Shown here: positions 1 through 5,559 of the stretch, one piece after another | How the letters are laid out: every line of letters begins with the position of its first letter | How positions within the stretch are numbered: the first letter of the stretch is position 1 | From: an uncultured Bacteroidales bacterium | Lineage (GTDB): Bacteria; Bacteroidota; Bacteroidia; Bacteroidales; Bacteroidaceae | DNA length: 5,559 bases | NCBI GenBank assembly: GCA_937898885.1 | Contig: CALDKD010000051.1 | Span: forward strand, 1 to 5,559 | Reading direction: 5' to 3' | The notes under the pieces: generated by a model | The model's database searches: none | What the model was told of the DNA's origin: nothing | The model's input: only the letters and a program-made list of their open reading frames with translations | Position numbers and translations under genes: made by a program

Positions 1-92
1 GACTGTAACTGGTCTGATTCATGAATAACTATGTTTTGGTGAATGTTGTTATTCGGTTTCCTTATTGTTACACAGCAAAAAAACTAATTTTC

Positions 93-150
93 TGCCTATT
101 GCGAAACCTTTCTGCCTAATTCCGCGCTAATTTAGGCACAAAATGCCTAA
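93..150. repeat. Cluster of TGCCTA(A) motifs with two competing hairpins
   Basis: TGCCTA occurs at 93-98, 113-118 and 144-149, and its complement TTAGGCA at 132-138. The first two copies sit in the same TTCTGCCTA context exactly 20 bp apart. TTAGGCA (132-138) can pair with TGCCTAA (144-150), giving a perfect 7-bp stem with a CAAAA loop. It can instead pair with TGCCTAA at 113-119, giving a 7-bp stem with a 12-nt loop. The two hairpins exclude each other because they share one arm. No U-tract follows, so it does not look like a simple intrinsic terminator. The motifs could be binding sites for a dimeric protein or the end of a degraded mobile element. I see no coding frame in 1-168. Confidence 0.5.
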
Positions 151-168
151 GCCGCCTACCCTCTTTAA

Positions 169-294
169 GTTTCCGGGCAGCGGCAGACAAACACTTTATT
201 TATCCTAATCTTTCAAAGCGACAGTGTCGACGAATTTTGGGATTTCAGCCGCTATTATGGCTATAGTGTCCGCCTCGTCAAAGACGCTGAATAA
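169..294 (+). pseudogene. C-terminal remnant of a Fib_succ_major / DUF1566-like protein
   Basis: An open plus-strand frame follows the stop at 166-168 and ends at TAA 292-294. Its last ~30 residues read LIFQSDSVDEF, then a short variable stretch, then RYYGYSVRLVKDAE and stop. Known of the family: the 'Fibrobacter succinogenes major paralogous domain' and related C-type-lectin-like surface proteins of Bacteroidota end in a Y-G-x-S-V-R-L-V-(K/R) core strand, preceded by a Y-x-L-x-F strand. The match to that tail is good. What is missing is everything before it: no start codon, signal peptide, lipobox or N-terminal domains occur in the ~294 bases available, and the frame is closed at 166. It is therefore probably a truncated gene end or a recombined cassette tail. 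A longer gene frameshifted near 166-205 and starting outside the window is also possible. Adhesion or surface display is a family expectation only. Confidence 0.6.
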
Positions 295-306
295 CAACAA
301 ACCTTT

Positions 307-336
307 CGCGCACCGGATGGCAGCGCGGTAATTTTT
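307..336 (+). terminator. GC-rich hairpin followed by T5
   Basis: CGCGC (307-311) pairs with GCGCG (323-327). Inside, CC (313-314) can pair with GG (319-320) around a GGAT loop, leaving a small A/CA internal loop. TAATTTTTA follows, with T5 at 332-336. The structure begins 13 nt after the stop of the Fib_succ_major-like fragment, where a rho-independent terminator for that gene would be expected. The main stem is only 5 bp, so the call is moderate. In retroelement-diversified genes a hairpin just past the variable region has another role; nothing here proves that. Confidence 0.45.
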
Positions 337-341
337 ATGGG

Positions 342-395
342 ACTTTATGCCAGTTGACCTTAACCTTACCACCTTAACGCTTACCGCAAAGGCGC
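342..395. repeat. Dispersed direct repeat, copy 1
   Basis: This copy matches 5375-5421 in the same orientation. An 18-bp left block (342-359) has one mismatch and a 25-bp right block (366-390) is identical. A 6-bp unit TTAACC (360-365) is present only here, and a short GCGC-type end follows with a 1-bp difference. On the minus strand the element reads as a run of AAGGT units. CGCTT (378-382) can pair with AAGGCG (389-394, one bulged G) across ACCGCA. The stop of the minus-strand frame at 381-569 lies inside it. It resembles a small intergenic repeat found at gene ends; I cannot name a family. Confidence 0.75.
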
Positions 396-569
396 AAAGC
401 ACATAATATCCCCGTAAAGCAGAAGATTGTCCGGATAACTGACTTTGAGTTTGTTTGCGGCACGACGGACCTTCATTTTCAGGTACTTGTCAATGTGGCG
501 GGCCTGGGCAATGGAATATCTGTGTCTGCAGCGTAAAAATAATAGATTTTCTTCATATTGCTCATAGCT
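381..569 (-). pseudogene. Unidentified minus-strand frame, probably a decayed small gene
   Basis: Between an in-frame TGA (570-572) and TAA (381-383) lies a 62-codon minus-strand frame. It is rich in basic residues, with AQARHIDKYLKMKVRRAANK in the middle and a tail containing SYPDNLLLYGDIMCF. It looks protein-like, whereas the opposite strand gives a Cys/Ser/Trp-rich translation typical of antisense. It has no good start: the only ATG in frame is at 474-476, leaving 31 residues. A separate 28-codon frame in another phase (479-565) begins ATG AGC AAT ATG AAG AAA and overlaps it. A single frameshift would join that start (MSNMKKIYYFYAADTD) to the KMKVRRAANK tail. This suggests a small gene broken by a frameshift, or a truncated gene end. 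I do not recognise the product. Its stop codon falls within the dispersed repeat. Confidence 0.35.
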
Positions 570-588
570 TCATGTGGTCTGTATTTAA

Positions 589-693
589 AATACCTGTAAA
601 TTGCACAATTCTTTCACGTCAGATACAGTTTTGCAGCTCAACGACAAGCCATTCGTGGACAGCCGCACGGATGTCCAGAAGCTGGAGTCTTAA
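589..693 (+). other. Short plus-strand open frame, possible gene-end remnant
   Basis: A 34-codon plus-strand frame sits between TAA 586-588 and TAA 691-693. It ends QLNDKPFVDSRTDVQKLES, a charged, coding-like tail. There is no ATG and no recognisable domain. The exactly antisense frame is also open between stops but is Ser/Leu-rich, as antisense translations usually are. It could be the tail of a lost gene. The fragment is too short to assign, and transcription of sbcD probably starts downstream of it. Confidence 0.25.
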
Positions 694-719
694 AAAAAAC
701 AATGATAGAAAGAATACGC

Positions 720-727
720 TAAATTTG
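720..727 (+). promoter_or_regulatory. Candidate Bacteroidota -7 element for sbcDC
   Basis: TAAATTTG fits the Bacteroidota sigma-ABfr -7 consensus TAnnTTTG and lies 31 bp before the sbcD ATG, a usual leader length. No TTTG-type -33 element is found ~19-20 bp upstream, where the sequence is an A-rich tract (692-699), so the promoter would be weak or non-standard. The leader ends in T8 (748-755) and has no Shine-Dalgarno, which is normal in this phylum. Confidence 0.35.
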
Positions 728-758
728 GGGTATTATCATATATAGACTTTTTTTTGAT

Positions 759-2078
759 ATGAAGATCATACACACAGCCGATCTGCATCTTGGACAAATC
801 ATCTACCAGAACTATGACAGGGTTGACGAGCATGAGCAGTTTTTTGCGCAACTCGAAGAACTGTGTCGTAAGGAGCAGCCCGATGCCCTCGTTGTGAGCG
901 GGGACATTTTCGACATCCAGCAGCCTTCCGCTTCCGTGAAGAAGTCTTTCACGGAACATTTCGTCAAGCTGCACATGCAGTGTCCGACAATGAAGACAGT
1001 GATCGTTGCCGGTAACCATGACTCAGCATCCCGCATCCAGGCGGACAGCGCGGTATGGGAACTTGCCAACGCCACTCTTGTTGGAGTCTCCCCTTCCCCG
1101 GAACTTGTCAGTGGTCCTGACGGCTGGCAGAAAGACTTCGTAGTCAAGACTGGCAGCGGTTACATCATCGCCCTGCCGTATATGAGCAGCGAGCGTAAAG
1201 ATGTCCTGCAGAACATTCTGAACTGGGTCGCCGATGACAACCCGGACGGCAAACCGGTCGTCATGATGGGACATCTAGCCGTAACCGGCGTTGATCCTAG
1301 CGGTCACAATATAGAAATAGGTCAGCTCAAGACCCAAAATGTCGATTCGCTGGGCAACGGCTATGACTATGTGGCCCTTGGGCATATCCACAAGCCTCAG
1401 ACCATAGGTCACCAGGAAGACTGCATGAACGATGATGTGACTTACCCCAGCGGCGTTATACGTTACAGCGGCAGCGCCCTGCACGTAAGCTGTGACGAGA
1501 AATACCCACATACCATCAGTATTGTGGAGATTGACCGCCATGGCGGCAATGTCCTAATAAGACAGAAGCGCATAGACCAGCTGAGGCATTTCTATGAGCT
1601 TCCACTGGACGGAAGTTCCTTTACTTGCGCGGACAAGGCGATAGAGGCCATCAATGAGTTTGCAGAAAAATATAAGAGCGGTTATTTCCGTCTCCGTTTT
1701 GATTACAACACCCCATTGGCATCCAACTTCACGAACACCGTTTATGACGCTATCAGTGGCTACGGCGATGAAATACGTTTCAATCCCAAACACATATGGA
1801 CTGGTGCACCCGATAAGAAGGATGAGGAAACCAGAAAACCGACCTTCGAGGTGGCCGAGCTCCAGCAGATGACTGATCCGGTGTTGTTCATCGAGAAGAC
1901 AAAGGACCAGTATCCGGGACTAGACATGACCGGAATCCGCGAAGTTTTTGAAGAAGTCAGGGCAGAGATGAAGCGTCTGGAAGAGGAAGAGAAAAAAGCC
2001 GCGAAAGCAAAGGCTGACAAGAAGTCTGCCGCAAAAGGCACGAAAGCTTCCACGGAAGAGAGTAATAACGAAGAATAG
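759..2078 (+). CDS. sbcD: SbcD, nuclease subunit of the SbcCD (Mre11-Rad50) complex
   Basis: SbcD is the Mre11-type metallophosphoesterase that supplies the Mn-dependent 3'-5' exonuclease and hairpin endonuclease of SbcCD, acting on palindrome hairpins and protein-blocked or broken DNA ends in the cytoplasm. All five phosphodiesterase motifs are visible: DLHLG (8-12), GDIFD (48-52), GNHD (85-88), GHL (171-173) and GHIH (208-211). Together they supply the metal-binding Asp, Asn and His residues. The start is firm because the catalytic core begins within eight residues (MKIIHTADLHLG). At 439 residues it is somewhat longer than E. coli SbcD (about 400). The excess is a highly charged K/E/A-rich tail from about residue 399, probably disordered. 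In this family the region after the nuclease and capping domains carries the helices that bind the SbcC coiled-coil base. sbcC follows after 9 nt, so the two are almost certainly cotranscribed. Confidence 0.97.
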   Translation: MKIIHTADLHLGQIIYQNYDRVDEHEQFFAQLEELCRKEQPDALVVSGDIFDIQQPSASVKKSFTEHFVKLHMQCPTMKTVIVAGNHDSASRIQADSAVWELANATLVGVSPSPELVSGPDGWQKDFVVKTGSGYIIALPYMSSERKDVLQNILNWVADDNPDGKPVVMMGHLAVTGVDPSGHNIEIGQLKTQNVDSLGNGYDYVALGHIHKPQTIGHQEDCMNDDVTYPSGVIRYSGSALHVSCDEKYPHTISIVEIDRHGGNVLIRQKRIDQLRHFYELPLDGSSFTCADKAIEAINEFAEKYKSGYFRLRFDYNTPLASNFTNTVYDAISGYGDEIRFNPKHIWTGAPDKKDEETRKPTFEVAELQQMTDPVLFIEKTKDQYPGLDMTGIREVFEEVRAEMKRLEEEEKKAAKAKADKKSAAKGTKASTEESNNEE

Positions 2079-2087
2079 TCAGAGATT

Positions 2088-5000
2088 ATGAAGATAAAGG
2101 AACTGCATCTGCGCAACATAGCCTCAATCGAAGAGGCTGACATTGATTTTGAGAAGGGCCTGAACGACGGTGTCACCGGAACTCCGGCATCGGTCTTCCT
2201 TATCAGCGGAGACACCGGTGCCGGCAAGTCCGTCATCCTTGACGGCATATCCATGGCACTGTACAAGAAGACCCCGCGAATAGCCGGTGTGGCCAACTCC
2301 AACAGAAACGAGTTTACCGATGCCGAAGGCGAGAGCATACGCGTTGGGAGCATCGAACAGTACACCCGTCTTGGCATATCTGACAAGGATGACTGCTACA
2401 GCGAAGTTGCATTCACCGGCAACGATGGCGTGGAGTATCGTGCAAAGTTGTCTTTGGGCATGCTTCTGGGAAACACTGACAAGGCCACGGGCATGCGCCC
2501 CATGAAGCATCGTACCCCCAAGTGGGAAATCAAAATCGGTGCGGGTGACTGGACCAAGGACAATGTTGAGCAGACCATCAGAAATGCTGTGGGGCTTACC
2601 TTCGAACAGTTCGGCCGTATGGCCATGCTCGCACAGGGGCAGTTCGCCGCATTCCTTACCGGCGACAAGAAGGAAAGAGAGGCAATCCTTGAGCAACTTA
2701 CCAACACCGAGCACTTTACCTCTTACGGAAAGGCTATCAAGAGCTTGTTCGACAAGACAAAAGAAACTCTGAATAAAGCCCAGGCTGCCTATGATACCGA
2801 ATCAGAGCATACACTCCCACAGGAAAAGGTCGATGAGCTTACGGAGAACAAGAAAAAGCTTGAAGCCGAGAAAACCGAGCTGGGAAAGAAAGATGCCGAC
2901 AACGAGGCAAAACTTTTCCAGGTGAATGTTTTAGAGACCAATAGGGAAAAAGCGAATCAGGAGGAAGCCGAACTTGTCAAGCTTACAGCTGTTGCGCAGG
3001 GAGAGGAATACAAGGGATACAAGGCTCTTATTAATGACTGGGACGCTACGTCAACGGAACGCCAGAAATTGTCCGAACTCAAGAAAGCCAAGGATGAACT
3101 TGCTGTCATCAATGGCAAGATCAAAAATCAGAAGGACACGTTTCAGTATCTATCCGCTGACCTGGAGGCCAGACGAGAAGCTCTCAAGGCTCAGGGAGAC
3201 CCCCAGAAAGCGGTCAATGACAAGCAGGCCGAGATTGACTCTCTGACCAGGCAGCGTGACGCCCTTAATCCAAATGCAGTCAACGAAGAACTGAGTAAAC
3301 TCTCCACCCGCAAGTCTGACCTTTCTGCTATCGCCACACGCGAGGAAAAACTCCAGAAAGATATTCAGACTGCAAAGACCCTTGAAAAAGAAATAAAGGA
3401 AGACGAAAAGACTCTTGGTGAATACAATGACAAGTACACAGCCGCTAAAACTGTCTATGCTACTGCCGAGGCTAGAGCTACCGATGCAAACAGACGTTTC
3501 ATCACAATGAGCACAGGAATTAAGGATGCGATGATCGGTATCAGAAAGCGACTCGTGGAAGAACATGCCGAGATCTGTCCTCTCTGTGGCCAGCACATAA
3601 ACGAGATACACCTTGACGAAGAGTTCAAAACCATGCTGACTCCTTTCGAGATAGAACAGAATGAAGCGAAAGCCGCTCTTGTCAATGCAGAGGAGAAACG
3701 CAACTCTACCAAGTCCGACTATGACAAGTTCTATGGTGGCCTCCAGTCCAAAAGAGATAATTTTAAAAAGAAGAATGATGACGTTGAGTCTGAAAAGAAG
3801 GAACTTGGGGAAGATGCAGCCAAGTTAGGCATAGACATCAGCAAGCCTCTTGGAGAGCAGATTGCCACAGCACTGAAAGATGTAGAGAAACGCGAGGACG
3901 AACTGCACGAAAAACAGAATAATGCTAATGCAATTCAAGGCAAAATTGACACTGCACAGAATGAGAAAACGCCTTTGGATCAGGCTCTCAGCAAGTATAA
4001 CAAAGATTCCATATCTGTCAAGACCATCGAAACCAGCCAAAAATCCGTGGTTGCCATGCATCCCGACTGGGATTCCAGCGCCGGCCCGAAGGAATACCCG
4101 TGCAAGGACATCGCTTCCGAGTGGAACACCCTGCTTAAGAATGCTTCAAGTTGCAATACATCTAAGGCCACCCTCGAAGAAACCATATCGGAGTGCAATG
4201 TAGTGCTTGAAGAATACTACACACACTCCGGCAAGACCGAGGCGGACCTCGCCGGCATCTCTGCCAGAAAGAACGAGCTGGACAAAGCCAGAGCATTCGT
4301 GAAGGACATAGACGAGAATCTGAAATCCAGGACTGATGCCGTAAACAAGGCACTCGACAACATCAGGAACGCCCTGGAAAAACTAGGAGTTGCCAATGAG
4401 AAGGATGTTCCCAAAAATCAGGATCTCCTTGACCTCAGGGACAGCTACAATGAACAGAAAGAAAAACTTGTTGGTAGTATCAAAGTCATCGAGACCCAAC
4501 TTACAGAGAACAGCGACAACATTACCCGTCTGGAAAATGCCAAGAAAGAGTTGGACAAGGCAATGGAATTATACAACAAATGGAACATCCTTAACGGATA
4601 CTTCGGAGACACACGTTTCCGCACCCTTGTACAGACATACATTCTACGTCCACTGCTGAACAACGCCAATATCTATCTGGAGAAGATCACCGACCGTTAC
4701 ATCCTCACTTGCAGCGAGGACAACGAACAGCTGTCCATTCTTGTACAGGACCGCTACAACAAGGGCCAGATACGCAGTGTGACCGTCCTCTCAGGCGGCG
4801 AGAGATTCATGATATCCCTTGCCCTGTCACTTGCCCTGTCGTCCCTGAACCGACCGGACATGAATGTGAACATCCTGTTCATAGACGAGGGATTCGGCAC
4901 ACTCGATGAGAAGAGCCTTGACTCCGTCATGGAAACTCTTGAGAAACTGCAGGAGATTGCCGGTCAGAGCGAACGCCGCGTGGGAATAATCTCACACCGC

Positions 5001-5090
5001 GAAGAACTGGACGAGAGAATTCCTGTCCAGATTCAGGTGAAGAAGAAGGGTGAAGGTCGCAGCCGCGTGGAAATCACCAACGACCTCTGA
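2088..5090 (+). CDS. sbcC: SbcC, Rad50-like ATPase subunit of the SbcCD complex
   Basis: SbcC is the Rad50/SMC-type ABC ATPase that clamps DNA and licenses the SbcD nuclease through ATP-driven conformational change. Visible in order: Walker A GDTGAGKS (41-48); Q-loop region MLAQGQF with the loop Gln near 183; a first coiled coil rich in K/E/A (~215-485); the zinc hook CPLC (Cys497 and Cys500) almost exactly mid-protein; a second coiled coil (~515-825); and the C-lobe from ~832. The C-lobe contains the signature LSGGE (901-905), Walker B LFIDEGFGTLD with Asp933 and catalytic Glu934, the D-loop SLD, and switch His970 in ISHRE. At 1000 residues it is near the E. coli length (1048), so the protein is complete. 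ATG 2088 is chosen because MKIKELHLRNI is the normal family start. No Shine-Dalgarno is apparent; translational coupling to sbcD is likely. The stop lies 3 nt from that of a convergent acetyltransferase remnant. Confidence 0.97.
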   Translation: MKIKELHLRNIASIEEADIDFEKGLNDGVTGTPASVFLISGDTGAGKSVILDGISMALYKKTPRIAGVANSNRNEFTDAEGESIRVGSIEQYTRLGISDKDDCYSEVAFTGNDGVEYRAKLSLGMLLGNTDKATGMRPMKHRTPKWEIKIGAGDWTKDNVEQTIRNAVGLTFEQFGRMAMLAQGQFAAFLTGDKKEREAILEQLTNTEHFTSYGKAIKSLFDKTKETLNKAQAAYDTESEHTLPQEKVDELTENKKKLEAEKTELGKKDADNEAKLFQVNVLETNREKANQEEAELVKLTAVAQGEEYKGYKALINDWDATSTERQKLSELKKAKDELAVINGKIKNQKDTFQYLSADLEARREALKAQGDPQKAVNDKQAEIDSLTRQRDALNPNAVNEELSKLSTRKSDLSAIATREEKLQKDIQTAKTLEKEIKEDEKTLGEYNDKYTAAKTVYATAEARATDANRRFITMSTGIKDAMIGIRKRLVEEHAEICPLCGQHINEIHLDEEFKTMLTPFEIEQNEAKAALVNAEEKRNSTKSDYDKFYGGLQSKRDNFKKKNDDVESEKKELGEDAAKLGIDISKPLGEQIATALKDVEKREDELHEKQNNANAIQGKIDTAQNEKTPLDQALSKYNKDSISVKTIETSQKSVVAMHPDWDSSAGPKEYPCKDIASEWNTLLKNASSCNTSKATLEETISECNVVLEEYYTHSGKTEADLAGISARKNELDKARAFVKDIDENLKSRTDAVNKALDNIRNALEKLGVANEKDVPKNQDLLDLRDSYNEQKEKLVGSIKVIETQLTENSDNITRLENAKKELDKAMELYNKWNILNGYFGDTRFRTLVQTYILRPLLNNANIYLEKITDRYILTCSEDNEQLSILVQDRYNKGQIRSVTVLSGGERFMISLALSLALSSLNRPDMNVNILFIDEGFGTLDEKSLDSVMETLEKLQEIAGQSERRVGIISHREELDERIPVQIQVKKKGEGRSRVEITNDL

Positions 5091-5093
5091 TGG

Positions 5094-5351
5094 TTAATTG
5101 CATTTGTCAAGGTGAACCAATCCTCCCTTATAGGTGTTTTGAAGGAAAGACTCTCTGTAAAGATAGTATTCCTCAAGCGGCTTATCGTAATAGTTCAGCC
5201 GCCAGTGTTTTTGTTCTGCGTCTCGAACAAATCCGCATCTTTCCACAACACGGCGTGACGGGAGATTGTCAGGACGGATCTCGCACATTATGCGGTCTAT
5301 CAATCTCGTGTTTCCATACGTGTTATTATACTTTTCATGATTGGTTTCCTT
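5094..5351 (-). pseudogene. GNAT acetyltransferase remnant (C-terminal half)
   Basis: The minus-strand frame opens after TGA 5352-5354 and ends at TAA 5094-5096. It contains IDRIMCEIRPDNLPSRRVVE followed by RCGF, which is the characteristic acetyl-CoA-binding C-terminal part of RimJ/RimL-like GNAT N-acetyltransferases (D/N-R-I-x-x-x-I-x-P-x-N-x-x-S-x-R-x-x-E-x-x-G-F). A tail with YYLYRESF follows. Family members run about 160-190 residues. Here only ~69 residues match, and the pyrophosphate-binding motif A (Q/R-x-x-G-x-G/A) and the acceptor half are absent. A minus-strand ATG at 5336-5338, preceded by AAAGGAAA, starts MKSIITRMETRD and stops at 5300-5302 in a neighbouring phase. It could be the original N-terminus joined to the C-terminus by an internal deletion. 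The frame has no ATG of its own upstream of the motif, so a working enzyme is unlikely. It converges on sbcC with 3 nt between stops. Confidence 0.7.
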
Positions 5352-5374
5352 TCATTGAAAACTGTGGTTTTTGA

Positions 5375-5421
5375 ACTTTATACCAGTTGACCTTACCACC
5401 TTAACGCTTACCGCAAAGCGC
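5375..5421. repeat. Dispersed direct repeat, copy 2
   Basis: Same orientation as 342-395: block 5375-5392 (one mismatch) and block 5393-5417 (25 bp identical), lacking the 6-bp unit of copy 1. Here CGCTT (5405-5409) and AAGCG (5416-5420) form a clean 5-bp stem around ACCGCA, without the bulge of copy 1. It lies between the end of the minus-strand frame at 5426 and the GNAT remnant. On the minus strand both copies encode the same short peptide, FAVSVKVVR...STGIK. This shared translation follows from DNA similarity and is not evidence of a gene. Confidence 0.75.
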
Positions 5422-5425
5422 GAAT

Positions 5426-5559
5426 TCACAATTTGGAGATGATCTGAGCAAACACCTTTGGCAGGATGATGTTCTGAATGCCTATGGCGTCGCGGAACAA
5501 AGGGGCAATCACGCAGCTGGCGACCGGCGAGTATCTGAAGAACGGAGCCACAATCGTAA
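5426..5559 (-). CDS. 3' end of an unidentified minus-strand gene, running off the window
   Basis: An open minus-strand frame enters from the right edge and ends at TGA 5426-5428, giving about 43 residues. It is hydrophobic with few charges. APFFRYSPVASC and IAPLFRDAIGIQ are visible, and it ends ILPKVFAQIISKL. Third-position G+C is high (about 30 of 38 codons counted), comparable to or above sbcC. The composition suggests a membrane-associated or tightly packed C-terminus, but I do not recognise a family. An alternative on the other strand is an ATG-led plus frame from about 5478 (MPMASRNKGAITQLATGEYL), also open to the edge with purine-rich first codon positions, so the coding strand is not settled. 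The stop lies 5 nt from the dispersed repeat, mirroring the arrangement at 381. Confidence 0.45.
   Translation of the reverse strand, partial: TIVAPFFRYSPVASCVIAPLFRDAIGIQNIILPKVFAQIISKL

Noticed and set aside
205..402. 65-codon minus-strand frame starting at a GTG
   Set aside because: It lies antisense to the Fib_succ_major-like tail, and its first ~20 codons are just the dispersed repeat. A matching peptide appears at copy 2 only because the DNA is repeated. No domain is visible.
658..677. GGACA...TGTCC inverted repeat
   Set aside because: Only 5 bp of stem with a 10-nt loop, no T-run, and it lies within a coding-like frame; easily expected by chance.
455..745. 96-codon plus-strand frame before sbcD
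   Set aside because: The translation is Cys/Trp/Ser-rich and low in acidic residues, overlaps the more coding-like minus-strand frame at 381-569, and runs through the candidate promoter.
1..758. CRISPR array or tRNA gene
   Set aside because: The TGCCTA motifs are too short and irregularly oriented to be CRISPR repeats, and I found no cloverleaf or TTCGAATC-like T-arm.
1760..2386. 208-codon minus-strand frame across the sbcD/sbcC junction
   Set aside because: Ser/Leu/Phe-rich antisense shadow of the charged SbcD tail and the SbcC N-terminus; both sense genes are certain.
2124..2714. 196-codon minus-strand frame inside sbcC
   Set aside because: Antisense shadow of the SbcC ATPase N-lobe; no independent start context or domain.
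5090..5374. 94-codon plus-strand frame after sbcC
   Set aside because: It is antisense to the GNAT remnant, whose RPDNLPSRRVVERCGF motif is clear. The plus translation is Cys/Phe/His-rich with no domain.

Overview
The window looks like chromosomal DNA of a Bacteroidota member, most likely the Bacteroidales and probably a Prevotella/Segatella-type organism. This rests on an AT-rich leader with no Shine-Dalgarno before sbcD, a TAnnTTTG-type -7 element, moderate G+C in the genes, and a C-terminal fragment of the 'Fibrobacter succinogenes major paralogous domain' kind common in that group. The assignment is inferred from sequence character, not from a marker gene.

The core (759-5090, + strand) is a complete two-gene operon, sbcD then sbcC, separated by 9 nt. 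SbcD is the Mre11-type Mn-dependent nuclease. SbcC is the Rad50-type ABC ATPase with a long coiled coil and a CPLC zinc hook. Together they form the SbcCD (Mre11-Rad50) complex, which opens DNA hairpins and trims blocked or broken DNA ends. All catalytic motifs are present in both proteins and I see no frameshift.

The flanks are more unusual. Left of the operon (1-758) there is no intact gene, only a mosaic of broken or very short reading frames. In order these are: a cluster of TGCCTAA motifs able to form two competing hairpins (93-150); the last ~41 codons of a Fib_succ_major/DUF1566-like protein (169-294, +); a GC-rich hairpin followed by T5 (307-336); the first copy of a ~50-bp repeat (342-395); a 62-codon minus-strand frame whose stop lies inside that repeat (381-569); and a 34-codon plus-strand frame (589-693). 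A candidate sbcD promoter follows at 720-727.

Right of the operon, a GNAT acetyltransferase remnant (5094-5351, -) converges on sbcC with 3 nt between the stop codons. Next come a second direct copy of the repeat (5375-5421) and a minus-strand reading frame (5426-5559) running off the window edge. The two repeat copies therefore bracket the sbcDC operon plus the GNAT remnant. They differ mainly by an in-frame 6-bp unit, and each sits at the 3' end of a minus-strand reading frame.

No complete new system is visible. The points most worth following are the dispersed repeat pair around sbcDC and the Fib_succ_major tail, which belongs to a fold often diversified by retroelements.
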